Positions 1 to 12,400 of a stretch of DNA of 56,912 nt are shown here, piece after piece. The notes beneath the pieces are model-generated. The model worked only from the letters and a program-made list of their open reading frames with translations, ran no database searches and was not told the DNA's origin. Source of the stretch: Cochliopodium minus (taxonomy: Eukaryota > Discosea > Himatismenida > Cochliopodiidae); contig JAMYWO010000004.1 of NCBI GenBank assembly GCA_024220525.1, positions 114,728-171,639 of the forward strand, read 5' to 3'. A program made the translations under genes and the position numbers. Position 1 is the first letter of the stretch; the number at the start of each line of letters is the position of its first letter.

Positions 1-62
1 TTAGGTGGTTTGATATGCATTAGAATGCTATTTATTCTTCTCATTTGGACCTCCTTACTCAT
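1..62 (-). CDS. possible 5' end of a gene cut by the window edge
   Basis: An ATG at 62 (minus strand) opens a frame of 20 codons that runs off the window. It begins MSKEVQMRRINS. An A/T-only stretch lies just upstream, as before other genes here. No family can be named from so short a piece, and it may be chance. Confidence 0.3.
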   Translation of the reverse strand, partial: MSKEVQMRRINSILMHIKPP

Positions 63-311
63 TTTTTTATTTTTTTTTTATTTATTTAAAGTTGGCCGAA
101 AAATAGGCGATATTCAAAACCATCATTACAGTAATTCTTAAAGAAGAAAGATCCATGATTTTAAGTCAAATTTAGATCCTTCAAAATTAGATCCTTTCTT
201 ATAAAATTCAATAAAAAAATAAAAAAAATGGTTTTCTCATATTGATTTGATTAAAGCATAGTTGAGGTATCTCTTCATAAATCAAGATTTATTAACAAAA
301 AAATTTCATAT

Positions 312-1062
312 TCAATATCTCATTGATCCAACAAGATTCCCATTCTCATAGATCTGTTTGGAAGTCATTCTTCCATCCATGCTATAATAGAGACATTCAC
401 CATGTATGATTCCTTCATTGTAAGAAACGCTCTTCAATTTTTTGCCATTGTTGTAGTACCAAGAGCAAATTCCATGTCTTTTTCCATTTGAGAAATTTTG
501 TTCACTATACAGATGTTCATAATTATCTTGATACCATAGCAATTGACCATCCAATTTTCCTTGTATAGAATAAAAATATAAAATATAAAGAATTTGTTGA
601 TTATTATATTTGCAAGTTTCTTTTAAATTAGATTGGGTGGCTTAAATAATCAATTACCATCCACGTAATTACATATCACGTACGGTGATCCATTCTCATA
701 GTATTCTATCTTTGTTCCATGCTTCATATGATTATCATTATACCTTATTAAACAATTAAACAAAATTAAGAAAGAAACATGAACATGAGTTACTTTTTAT
801 GCAATGAAACTTTTCCATCCAAATAAAACTGTTTATATTCTTTCATCAATCGAATTTGATCTATTTTCTTTATTTGCCTCATTATCAATTCCCGCAATCC
901 GTTGTCGTTGGGCAATGCAATCCCATTTTCGATATATTTTTTGATGTTTTGGCATAACACATATGCAGAACGAGATCTTAATGTATCATCTTGTTGTTGA
1001 ATGATAATGTTATTGGTATTCACACTCAAATTATTGAAGTAATTGAACGGATCTGGTTGCAT
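312..1062 (-). CDS. MORN-variant (YwqK-like) repeat protein
   Basis: Three exons read well: 1062-794, 743-658 and 559-312, joined by GT-AG introns in frame, giving about 200 residues. The N-terminal 85 residues are helical and charged with no recognised domain. The rest is a run of short units of the type NGKRHGICSWYYNNGK and MKHGTKIEYYENG. These match the MORN_2 / YwqK-antitoxin-like repeat (Pfam PF07661), in which a G-x-W/Y-x-Y-x-N/D-G pattern builds a beta-sheet solenoid. In eukaryotes such repeats act as protein- or membrane-contact scaffolds. The bacterial antitoxin name is only a family label and implies no toxin here. There is no signal peptide or membrane segment. The start is the ATG at 1062, preceded by a T-run. 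Confidence 0.75.
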
Positions 1063-1301
1063 TTTTTGATTTTTTTTTTTTTGTTTAAATCTTTAAAATT
1101 TTTTTTTTATTATAAATTCTGTGAATCAATTTAATGAAATCTAAGAGAAACAAAAAAATTAAATATAAAAAAGTAATGTTAATTTTTTTTTTTTAACTGA
1201 CTGTGCACTTGAATACACATTTGAACAGAATTTATAAAGGTATCATATGTTTAAATATTTGGAATTTCAAGTTAGATTTATGACAATTAATTATTTCAAT
1301 T

Positions 1302-2421
1302 TTAATTTTTTTGATTTTTCGCATTAAATTTTGAAAATAAAGCGTAATGGTCGGAAATATGAGGATATTTTTGATGTTCTTTAATGTCTATGTGACTTTG
1401 ACACTCTATTTCGTCAATCCCCAAGATCTCTATGTGGGAGGAATTGTATTCTTGGCTAAAGGAGGTTATCCTGTCCAACCTTTCTTTCATTCCTCTCCTT
1501 GTGAACCCATTTTTTTCAGGAAATAATAGAGACCAAGTGTCCACATACCCATCCCTTACAAAGTTTAAATAAAAATAGAAAAAATTGATTGATAAAAAAA
1601 TCATGAAGAAAGAACATTAAAATAAAATGAGATTAATCCAATCTTTACATTTTGTACAAAATAATTATTAAAGAAATTAAAGTTTAAAATTAATCCTTAC
1701 TGAACAACACTTTTGTCATCTTCGAAGGAATTAGAAGCATTAAAGTCTCCACAAATGAACTTGTCAGTGTATTCACTTAATTTTTCGTGCAAAAATTTTA
1801 TTTGAGATCTTCTCTTTGTGCTGTTCTGCCCACTCGTTAAATGAACGCAAGTAAGAGCCATTTGTTTGCCAGTTTTATCTTCCAAAATAACCAAAATAGA
1901 ATCTCTTTTTAAAAAAAAATGTGTTTTTTTTTGAAGAAAAAAATTCTTAATATTTTACCTTCCTAATGTATCGAGTAGGTAGCACTTTTTTATGGAATAG
2001 ATGCTCATTATTGTTGTTTTGAATCCTTGTTCCTGTCCTTCAAAGCTGGATAGGAAGTAACTCCTCTTTAAGTTTTTAAGAAAAAGCTTCTGATGAGCTG
2101 GTTGATTCTCCTGTAAAAAAATGAAAGTGGGATCCTTTTCATTGATCAAATTGGACAAAGCAAACTAGATTTTTAAAATTAAAATCAAAATATTGTTATA
2201 AATTGTTATTTTTTTTGATATGATCGTGCCATTCTATTCTCGAGATTAACTTGCTCCTTCATTATATTGAATGACAATATCGTAAATGTGGAGGGATATT
2301 CCCCAATTTCAGATCCCTCTATTTCATCTAATAGACCATCTCTCAAATGGTTGCTCTTTAAAATCTTGATCTCTTTCTTTTCTATTTTTTCTACTTTCTT
2401 CAATTTGAAATCAAACATCAA
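1302..2421 (-). CDS. endonuclease/exonuclease/phosphatase (TDP2-like)
   Basis: Four exons carry, in order, the EEP-fold landmarks: ILSFNIM (first strand), FIFLQE (catalytic Glu of the LQE motif), VHLTSG with a following R..Q, CGDFNA (GDxN), RLDRI, and ISDHYALF (the C-terminal SDH motif). The order and spacing, with DTW before the RLDRI block and a LGIDEIE stretch before SDH, resemble tyrosyl-DNA phosphodiesterase 2, which removes topoisomerase II adducts from 5' DNA ends. A generic Mg-dependent phosphodiesterase is also possible. Introns near 1906-1937 and 1566-1700 are canonical. The first intron (about 2166-2215) has a clean AG acceptor but no obvious GT donor, so that junction is unsure or carries an indel. 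The protein is about 300 residues and lacks an evident ubiquitin-binding N-terminal domain. Confidence 0.75.
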
Positions 2422-2532
2422 TTAAATTATTTTTTGAAGGAATCAGTTTTTTAATATTTTTATATTATTTATATTTTATCTTTTATTTTGTACAATAATT
2501 CACAACATATCATCCTGTCACTTATTTTTTTT

Positions 2533-5500
2533 TTAAACTCTTTTGATCCCATTTAATCCTTTTCCAACAATTTTCTTTGTGATATGTTTGGGAGGGGTTT
2601 TAAATTTCAATGGTGGATTTAAATCTTTTCGAACTGTTTGTAGAGGAATAGATCCATGAAGTTTTTGAGGTGTATCATTTTTCTCCTCTGAGTTGGCCGG
2701 ATTGTCAAGAATCACTTGATTTAGCTCACTTTTTTTTGCAGGTAGTTTTTTGAAAACTTTTTTAGCACCTTTTTCGATTTTTTTAGGGAGAGGTTTGTTC
2801 ACTTTTTCAGGTAAATTGGGTTTTGAAGATTTTGTAGGCTCTGTTTCAGTGATATCATTATTTTCAATTGTTTGTTTTTCTTGATGATTTTCAGTTTTTA
2901 TTTCGAGTGTTGAAATTGAAATTTCATCATTTGGTTTTTCAACATTAAAACTGGAGTTTATTCCTGGTATTTTTTGAGGAATGTTGACTCCTTTTGCTTT
3001 TGTTGGAAAGTTATTTTTATTTGCTCGAGGAATAACTTTTTCAGGAATTTTGTTTGGATCATTTTTTTTTCCAGGTAATTTTTTGACAAATTTATTTACT
3101 CCATTTTCAATTTTCTTTGGGAGTTCTTTATTAATTTTAAGTAGCTCTGTTGGTAAATTGGGTTCTTTAGATATTATAGGTAGCTCTGTTTCAGTGATAC
3201 CATTATTTTCAATTGTTTGTTTTTCTTGATGATTTTCAGTTTTCGTTCCGAGTGTTGAAATTGAAATTTCATCATTTGGTTTTTCAACATTAAAACTGGA
3301 GTTTAATCCTGGTATTTTTTGAGGAATGTTGACTCCTTTTGCTTTTGTTGGAAAGTTATTTTTATTTGCTCGAGGAATAACTTTTTCAGGAATTTTGTTT
3401 GGATCATTTTTTTTTCCAGGTAATTTTTTGACAAATTTATTTACTCCATTTTCAATTTTCTTTGGGAGTTCTTTATTAATTTTAAGTAGCTCTGTTGGTA
3501 TTTGGGGTTCTGTAGATAGTGTGATGTCTGTTTCAGTTATAGAATTATTTTCAATTGTTTGTTTTTCTTGATGATTTTCAATTTTTATTTCGAGTGTTGA
3601 AATTGAAATTTCATCATTTGTTTCTTCAATGTTAAAACTGGAGTTTAATCCTGGTATTTTTTGAGGAATGTTGACTCCTTTTGCTTTTGTTGGAAAGTTA
3701 TTTTTATTTGCTCGAGGAATAACTTTTTCAGGAATTTTGTTTGGATCATTTTTTTTTCCAGGTAATTTTTTGACAAATTTATTTACTCCATTTTCAATTT
3801 TCTTTGGGAGTTCTTTATTAATTTTGGGTGAAACTGTTGGTATTTGGGGTTCACTAAATTGTTGAATATTTGTTTCAATATTGTTAAAATTTGGGTCTAA
3901 AGGTAAAGTTTCATTTTCGGGTAAAGTTTTTTTTTTTGGTCTAGGAGGTATTGGTGGCTTTTGAGGAAGAGGAGTATTTGATATTCCTTTTTTATTTGAG
4001 TTTTATTAAAAAATAATAAAAAATATAAATTTACCTGAAGAATCAGTTTTTTTAGCAAAGGATTCTTGTTCGTGATTATTGGACTCTTGAAGGGCCCCAC
4101 AGACTTTACAAAGATTATTAGTGGAATTGGATTTACCAACTTTCAAAGAATAGGGCAATTTGTTTTCATTGATTCTATTTTTTTCTGATGGTAAGAAAGG
4201 TGATGAATTATTCTTATTCTTGAGTGAATTTAAGAGTGTTTCTTGATTTTTATGCATGTGAACTAAAATAGATTTTTGTGGGTCTTGATTATTTTCAGTG
4301 CTATTGGAAGGATCAAGAGTAGTTTTATCTTTATTATTTGTAAGATTTATTGAAGATCTACTAAAAAAGTCTTTTTCCTTCAAGTTTCCCAACGATTTTT
4401 CTTCATTTTTTTCGCGGGCAATTCTCTGTTCTTTGGGGTGATTTTTTTCTTCTTCTATCAAATAATTAAAAACCTCTTCAATTAATGGTCTATCTTCCGG
4501 TGAAAAGGAAATGCACCTTAATGCCAATTTTATGAGTGATTCTGGAATATCATCAGGGAAGTTCCTAACAGAGTTTTGATAATGAACAGGTTTCTTTTCT
4601 TCAAGTATTTCAATAAAGAGAACTCCTAATGAATAAATGTCATAACTTTGTTTGTAGATAATCTGTTTTTTGTTATTGGAATCTACTTGCATGTCCAAGT
4701 ATTCAGGAGCCATGTAGAGAAAAGAACCAGTAAGTTTGTCTGTTTTGTAGTATTCTTTGTAATTAAGTTCAACAGACAATCCAAAATCTAAATTGATCAA
4801 TATCTTAGTTTTATAAATTTTGTCAATTTCTTTTTTTTTTACCTGTCAATTTTGGATCAAAATTTCTATCCATCAAAACATTTTTGCTTTTAATGTCTCT
4901 ATGTAAATAACTTTCTTTGTGCAAAAAGCAAACTGCTTTAGTTATTTTTATCATCATATCTAATTTTTTTTTCTGATCTATTAATTCTCTCTCTCTTAAG
5001 TGCAAAAATTCAAAAAGAGATCCATTTTCACAATACTCCATTATAATACTGAAATTATCCCCTTGAATGAAATACCCAATATATTTTATAATGTGAGGGT
5101 TGTCTATTTTCATCATGTTTTGAATTTCTTTCAAAAAAATATTCTTATTTTTTTTGCTTTCATTTGGGATTTCTTTCATGGCATAGTTTTCTTTGTTGTA
5201 ATACACCAAGTATACTTCAGAGGTGCTCCCCTTACCAATAACCTTCATTTTTTTGACAGATTTTGGATCTACTTTATTTGCTTTTTCAGAAAAAAAACCA
5301 ATTATCTTGTTTGAAAAGGTTTCGTTCTCTTTGAGACAGTTTTTGTTTATTTCCTCCAGCCTAAAATAAATTATTATAAATTTTCTTTTAGGTGGATTTA
5401 AATCCCTATAATTTTATATTCAACATAAAATAAATTTGTTAAATTACTTTCTGAATTGATCTATGAATTCCCTCATTTCATTATGTGGGTCAAATGAGCC

Positions 5501-5713
5501 ATAAAGATAATTTCCCGATGTGAAGTAATTTATACATTGAAGACATTGATTATCACATTCTTTTTCAAATTTGGAACAAGGCACTCCAAAAATGAACTCC
5601 ATTTGTGATATGATTTTGAGCAAATTGATATTTTTGGTTCCTTTTTTCAATTCATGAATCTTTTTAAAAAGAACCAACTTTTCCTCATGTTTTTTAGGTT
5701 TTTTGGAGCTCAT
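2533..5713 (-). CDS. TKL-like protein kinase with SH3-ligand and tandem-repeat tail
   Basis: Exons 5713-5448, 5360-4843, 4787-4035 and 3986-2533 join in frame to about 996 residues. Residues 1-120 hold a Cys-containing helical region. The kinase domain (about 125-370) has a glycine loop IGKGSTSEVY, the ATP Lys in YAMKEI, the catalytic loop HRDIKSKN, DFG (split by an intron after the first base of Asp), and a MAPEYL/APE block, so it should be active. The linker ends in a Pro-rich PPIPPRPKK stretch, a plausible SH3 ligand. The last exon contains no Met before residue 88 from its end and is easily missed. It encodes three near-identical basic repeats of 114-115 residues plus a degenerate fourth, each with the core LPKKIENG. 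The upstream neighbour, only 54 bp away, is a divergent paralogous kinase. Confidence 0.85.
2740..3860 (-). repeat. tandem 342-345-bp coding repeats (3 near-identical copies plus 1 degenerate)
   Basis: The block containing ttgactccttttgctttt recurs at about 2984, 3329 and 3671, spacing 345 and 342 bp. Stretches of more than 150 nt are identical between copies. The third plus-strand copy differs at its right edge, and a weaker fourth copy lies left of about 2850. The unit is a multiple of three, so copy-number changes keep the kinase reading frame. Plus-strand open frames over each copy are shadows. Confidence 0.9.
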
Positions 5714-5767
5714 TTTTCAAATTTTTTTTTTTTGAACATCAACAATTATATAAAAAATATAAAATTT
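5714..5767. promoter_or_regulatory. 54-bp bidirectional promoter between two kinase genes
   Basis: Only 54 bp of A/T-rich sequence separates the start codons of two divergent kinase genes, so both must be transcribed from overlapping promoters and have very short 5' leaders. No specific element can be named. Confidence 0.5.
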
Positions 5768-6965
5768 ATGTCTAGATTTATTGAAGAGATAATCAATAAA
5801 AATCTCAATAAATCTATTGCAGCAATATTGGATAGATGCAATACAAACTCTGAGATAATTGAAAAAATAGAAAAATTCCTTGAGAGCAAAAATTTAAATT
5901 CTTTAAAGATAAAAGAAGAAGATCAAAGCAATATAAAGAATGCATTCTCCATTTTCAAGAGCGACATCGAAAACTTTAATTATTCGGTTGATAATTATAA
6001 AAAAAAGTTATTGGGTCAATTATTAAATTCTAATGAAACAAACTCAAAGATCGAATTTAATCAAAACAAAGGAATCAATCCCTTATCAAAGATCATCAAG
6101 GAATTCGATCCAAAAGATATACACAAAATAACAAGCATTCATAAATCAAATTTCTCCAAGGTATATCTGGCAGAATATAGACATGATAAATATGCTGTGA
6201 AAGTTTTATTTGATAAAGCGACATTTAATGATATATCGAAAGAAATGGGATACATGAAGGATTTGAGCTCTCCCAATATCGTCCATTTTTATGGATATTT
6301 CATCAAGAATAGAAACTATTGTATCATGATGCAATATTGCGAAAATGGAACTCTATTCTCCTTCTTGAGGAAAAGCGTCCAAATAGATATGGGAAAGAAG
6401 TTAGAGATGATGATAAAGATAACAAATGCCATCAATTATTTGCACGAAGACAATAAACTGCACAGAGACATAAAAAGCCCAAACATTTTGATGGACAAGA
6501 ATTTTGATCCAAAGTTATCAGGTAATCATTTTTCAGAAAAATATGTCAGTAATATTTACCAAAAAAAAAATATAATTATAATAAAAAAAATTTGCTTTAG
6601 ATTTTGGATTTACAGTTGATGCTGATGTCAAAAGTTGTTACGAAACAATCACCATAAAAGGTTCGATACCTTGGATGTCTCCAGAATTGTACGAGGCATT
6701 TGAACACTCAGAAACGATTGGAAGCCCATATAAATACACCAAAATGGATGATATTTATTCTACTGGTATAGTTTTCTTGGAAATAATCGAGCCTACGCAA
6801 TTACCCAAACCATCAGACATTACCTACAAAAAGTTCAAGCCTTCAAGTCTTGTCTTCCCAAATGATTGTCCCAAACCCCTTCTCAAACTCGTTCTCTCCT
6901 GCCTTTCTATGCCCAATCAACGTCCGACAACTGAATCCATTTTTCATACATTATCTAAATTGTAG
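5768..6965 (+). CDS. TKL-like protein kinase with altered glycine loop
   Basis: Exons 5768-6521 and 6601-6965 give about 372 residues ending in TAG. An in-frame ATG at 5654 would overlap the divergent gene, so the ATG at 5768 is chosen. Residues 1-115 are a charged helical region. In the kinase domain, YAVKVL supplies the ATP Lys, HRDIKSPN the catalytic loop, and DFG follows the intron. The loop that normally reads GxGxxG is IHKSNFSKVYL, with no glycine, so nucleotide binding may be weak or unusual. The activation segment is followed by PWMSPEL, with SPE in place of APE. The intron falls after the first base of the DFG Asp codon, exactly as in the minus-strand neighbour, and the sequence around it (NFDPKL) is shared. 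The two genes are therefore an inverted duplication. This one lacks the repeat tail. Confidence 0.85.
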
Positions 6966-7071
6966 AAAGTTTAAAAAATTTTTTTTCTTTCTTCTCTGTT
7001 GGAAATCTGGTATTTGGAGATAGATAAAATAAAAAATATCTGCAAGAATCTATTTATTAAAAACAATTGTT

Positions 7072-9429
7072 TTAATTTTGTTCTTTAAATCTTTCTTTCA
7101 ATAACTCAACAACCACTTGTCTTATTTCAGAAATCCTCTTTTTGTGAGTTTCTTTGAGATCATCCAAAGAAACCTTTTCAAGCAAGGTCACAAAGCCACG
7201 CAAACAAGTTTTGATTTTGTACTTGGGTATCTCCGGGTTCCACTCCAAATTAAACTTGATAAAGAACTGCTCATAAATATTGAGGTAGTTGTCTTGAAGA
7301 GCAGAAATGTTAAGTGTTTGAAATTTAGGGAGAAATTCCTTTTTAAAATTTTCGATTTTTTGATTGATTTCACCTTTAAAAATGATCAAAAAAACATGTT
7401 TTTCAAATTAATTAAAAAGTAAAATTAAATTGAATAAAAATAAAATCTTTGATAAAATCTTTCTAAAATTAAATTACCATGCAACAAATCTAAAAACTTG
7501 TCTATCAAAATTCCACGTTGGTGAGAAGAAATCAATAGATCCTTGTGAGCCATATAACGAGAAAGAATGTAGTTGGACAAAGCAACACGGGTCTCAATGA
7601 TCTTCTGAACAAACTCGACATCCTGATCATCCTCCACCAAGACATCAGTCTTCAAAGACTCCCACTCCTTCACATCAAGTTTGGGAGCTTCCAACAAAGT
7701 GTCGGAGAATATTTTTTTATCTTCGGCAAAGATGTTTTCAATGTCTTTGACGAAAGATTCGTCAAAAGCGTTTTGGATGGAGTTGTGGGCGAGTTTGCTT
7801 TGGTAGAAGATCGGAACTAACTTTTCCTTTGTTTGTTCGAACTCGGTGAAGATGTCCAAAACTGTCGAGAAGTTTTCCTCTTTTTCTATTCTTTGGGCAA
7901 TTCCGTTCAACAAAGCCACAACTCTCCCCATTCTAAAAATAAAAAATTTTGAAAAATATAAGTTATAATATTTTGAATTATAGTATTTAATTCAATTTAA
8001 AACATTCAAAAAAATTAAAAAATCTTTAAAATTGAATCTTAATTAATAAATAAACCAATATTTAAATCATAAAAAATTAATAAATATTTTTAATGAATAA
8101 TTATTTAATAAATCAAAATCAAAAAGTAAATGAATGTTATTTAAAAAAATGTAAAATTTTTTTTTTTCATTACCTTTCATAGTGGGTGTTGTATTTACGG
8201 AAGGACCCAAAAAAACACTTCAACAGCTCAATTAATTTGTCCTTCTTTTCTTGCAAAGTGTGATCAATTGAAGCGAATAGGCTAAAAAAGGAGGAGATGT
8301 TTTCCAAAGGACAAAGTTTGTCCATCAGCTTCTCTGCTAATAAATATTCCTTTCTTTCCTTTAAATCTATTTTTAAAAAAAAATAATGAACAAAAAAATT
8401 TGATAATTAAATTTAAAAAATTAAAAAATTAAAAAATAAAAAAATTAAAAAATTAAAAAATTAAAAAGAATATCAAAAAACGTACCTCTACTGTCATTCT
8501 TTGATTTAATTTTAAAATTTTTGTTTTCTGTTATACAAAAAAAATGGATGAGATTGGGAAGGACCTCGGAGTAAGAAAACCCTTCGTCATGCTTCATTCT
8601 TTTTTTTTAGATAAAATAAATAATGAATGAAAAAAATATGAACTAAATATGAATAATTAAAAAAAAAATAATAAAAAATTGAATAAAATAATGAAATTCA
8701 AAATTTTAAAAATAAAAAAATAAAAATAAATCAAAAATCAAAAATCGAAATTAATATTCTTTTTAAAAATATATATAATTGAAAATAATTACTGATCAAA
8801 TCCATCATCAAAGGCTACTGATGTGCTGTTGAGAAATTGTTCCCAATCATGGAATGGGGAGAGAAAAACAGAGATGTTGTGTTCTAATTTGTATTTCTGG
8901 AGGGTTGAGTTGGAAAGATCGTTCAAAAGGCTCAAAAAACTCTCCAAAGTGAACTTGCTGCTCATGTTGGAAGATTTTCTTTCCGAGGAAAACAAAGAGC
9001 TCCCACTCAAACTCTTTCTTCCCGGATTAGTCTTTTAAATTTTTAATTTTAATTTTTAATTATAATTTTAATTTTAATTTTAATTTTGGATTAGTTTTGT
9101 TTTATTTTAAGTTAATTTTAGTTTTGTTTTAATTAATTATTTTATATTTTTATTTTTATTTTATTTCAGTTTAATTTTAATTTTATATTAGTTTTGTTTT
9201 AATTAATTATTTTATATTTTTATTTTTACGATTCCGCTCTCTTTCATACTTTTGGCCATGTTAGAAAGTTCTTCGAAATCATATCCAAAATCTGTCAAGG
9301 AGCATACGACCTGAAAAAGTCTGGTTGGAGGTTCCAATATGTTTCTTTCCCACTAAAAATTAAATTTATTTAAAAATAAAAAATGAACAAAAAATAAAAA
9401 TAAAAATAAAAAATATAAATAATAAAAAT

Positions 9430-9461
<32 letters not shown>

Positions 9462-12400
9462 ACATGAGATTTTTAATGTAATAAAATGGAAATTAATTTT
9501 TTTACAGAATACTCAGAGTCTCTCATTAATTTCAAGTTATAAACAATTTCCGCTATCATCTCAAATTTGTTGAAGTGTATGTGGACAGGTTTTTTGCTGT
9601 CGTTTTCAGTGTGGAGCTCCTTGAGCCCTCCGTCTTCCGCAAAAGTGAGATCACCAAGATGTATGCCAAGAAAAGGCATGATGCCTTCGCTGTTAATGGT
9701 CTCTGCAAGAGACTGCTTCAATTTGTTTCTGAAAAATAATGATTTTAAAAAAAAATTAAAAATAAAAGATTAAATTTAATAAAAAAATATCATAAATAAA
9801 AATGAGTGTATGAATAATTGTTTTACAGGTATTAAAATGTAAAAAATTTAAAAGTAAAAAATATAAGTAATTTAATAAAAATAATTTAAAAGTTACCTGT
9901 AATTAATATAATTCTTTGATCTCATCCAACCAGACAACTCATTTATTTTCTCAGTATCACTTTTAGTAAATTTTATCAGCCCTGAATCTGCCATTTTGAT
10001 AATAGGCTTACAAAAATAATAAAAATTCAATAAAATAAATAATAAAATAAATATTAATAAGAAAAAAAGAAAATAAAATAATATTAAAACTGAAAAAAAA
10101 GAAATTGAAAAACTTACAGCACTACTGAGTGCACTGTTCAACGCTTGAAAAGAGGAGAAATTTTGCATGCTGAAAAGAAATTGCATCAACTCAACAAGCC
10201 AAGTAATTCTCTTGTTTCTCTTCTTGAAGTCTTCTCCAAGAACGATGATGGTCGCAAAAAAGTAGCTGAGTTTGTTGAATCTGTCGATGATCTCCATCAA
10301 ATGAGGAGCCATTCTGCCATTATTTTTGGACCACTTTTGTCCCACAAATTCGTACAGCTTCACTTTGCGGAAAAAAAGCTTATCTTGTACGGTGATCATC
10401 TGTGCGATGAGCTTGGGCTTCTCTTTGAAGATGTCGCTCACTTCTGTGATACTCACCTCTTCTATTTTTGGCTTGATAGATGCTCCTTCATTGTTGTTGA
10501 GTGTTCCTCTCAGTTGCTGAAGCAAAAAAGTCGCAACTTTTTGATTTTTGGGATCTTTGTTTAAAATATATAAAAATCAGATGATTTAAAAATATTTAGG
10601 GCTTGTACAACAAAAAAAATTGATAATTTAAACACTTTTTATATCTCTCATATTTAATAAGGGGTTTGTGAAATAAAAATTAAAAAAAAATTGATTTAAA
10701 TAATTAAATAGACATGCTCAAATTTTAATCTGTTCTAAAATTTTGAACATCTCAAAAAATAATTTTTTATAAAAAGTTTACCTTTTTTTTGAATTTCCTC
10801 CAAAAAGCTGACAAACTTTTGGTAGTCTTGAGATGAATGCCAACTTTGTTCGTCGTTCTGTACCCATTGCACCAAAAAATTAAAAATAATGCTCCTTAGA
10901 CTTTCTGTCTGATATTTCTCTTGCATTATTTGTAAAATTTTCTCTCTCGTGGTGAACAAAGGGAAGATATTGGACACTGTGAAATGGAACAGTTTGCTGG
11001 ATCTTTGGTCTAAAAGCCAAGTGACGATACCATTGAGAGTACCGCATTTTAGTTTGGGAGGGTTAAAAGAAAAATAGCAAGACTCGGAAGTATTTTTTAA
11101 ACCAGTAAGAGCAAGTATAATACTAGAACCAACTATTTCACGAAAGTTAAATTTTTTAATTTTTGATCAAGATAAATTTTAAAAAATATTTTTTTGTTGT
11201 TTACCTGATATTCTTTCTATTTTCACTTCATTCTGTTTAAGATCTTCTACTATGGTGGGTGTTTGAATAACTTTGTTTTCATTAAGAGATTTTCCCCACA
11301 GATATAAAGTTCCCTCTGAATCTATGGCAGCTGAACTATTGGAACCACAGCTAATAGAAGAGATCTTGAAGTTTTTGTTGTCTTTTTCTCCTTCGAAAGA
11401 AACCTTCAACAACTTTGTAGAATAACCTTCCTTTAAACTATAACCTGTTAAAGAAAAAATTAAAAAAACTTTAAAGGAAAAAAAAAAAGAAACTTTTATT
11501 TTTCACCTAGAGCCCCTTTTTCTTGCTTTCCCATTGAATAAACGTCTCCACTTTCAGTTAATACTAAAATATGATTAGTTCCAAATTTTACTTTGGAAGC
11601 TTTGTCTTTCAATTCTAAAATGGCAGGAGTTTTATAAACTAAGTCCTTGAATAAAGTCCCCCAAATAATTACTTTGCAACACAAAAAAAAAATAAAGTTA
11701 ATACATGGTTATTTAAATGATAATTATTTCTTTACTTTCCCCACTTGTATTTATCGCAGCTGTGCAATATTCTCTTGTGCTTATATGTGAAAATGTTTTG
11801 ACATTTTTTTTTAAAAGTTTTTTGGATGAAACTCTGAGCTTTATGAATTTTGTGTTGGCATCTCCTAATTGAGACTTGTTATTGTTTCCATATGAATATA
11901 CTTCGTTCTGTTCTGTGAGAATTACAAAATGTTCGCAACCAAAACAAGCCTTTGAAGGTATTAAATATCTTCCAAAAAAAAAAAAAAAAGATTACGCTGG
12001 TAATTTTTGGTATTTGGTTATTGAATAGTGGACCAAGAATCTTGTTCGCAGATATCGGAGTTTTTATTTTTTCACCATCAAAAAATCCCCAATAAAACTT
12101 TTATAAAAAGAAATTATGGGAGGGAAAATTGAAAGAAAATTCTTTCTGAAAGATTGAAATATTTAATTTTCTTTTTTACAAGCTCTCCTCTATTTGTAAT
12201 TGCGGACATGGTTGTTGGTCCTGTGTTGATTTTCTCAACAAATCCTGGGAAGAAGATTTTTGTGGCAGTCTCCAAATTATCCACATCACCATGACCCAAT
12301 TCACCATTCATTCCTGAATTTAATGTATATTCAATATATTGTTTGATGTGAAAAAAAATTTGATTTGAAATCCTAGTTACCTAATCCAAATGTATAAATC

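Noticed and set aside
312-1062. Bacterial toxin-antitoxin locus (YwqK name)
   Set aside because: The name is only a family label for MORN-type repeats. The gene has two introns and no toxin partner.
2981-3865. Three plus-strand open frames of 65-82 codons with the same hydrophobic sequence
   Set aside because: They are the reverse-strand shadows of the tandem repeat in the minus-strand kinase exon, which reads continuously and in frame there.
7117-7820. Plus-strand frames over the RasGEF gene tail
   Set aside because: They overlap minus-strand exons with consistent splice sites and show no domain.
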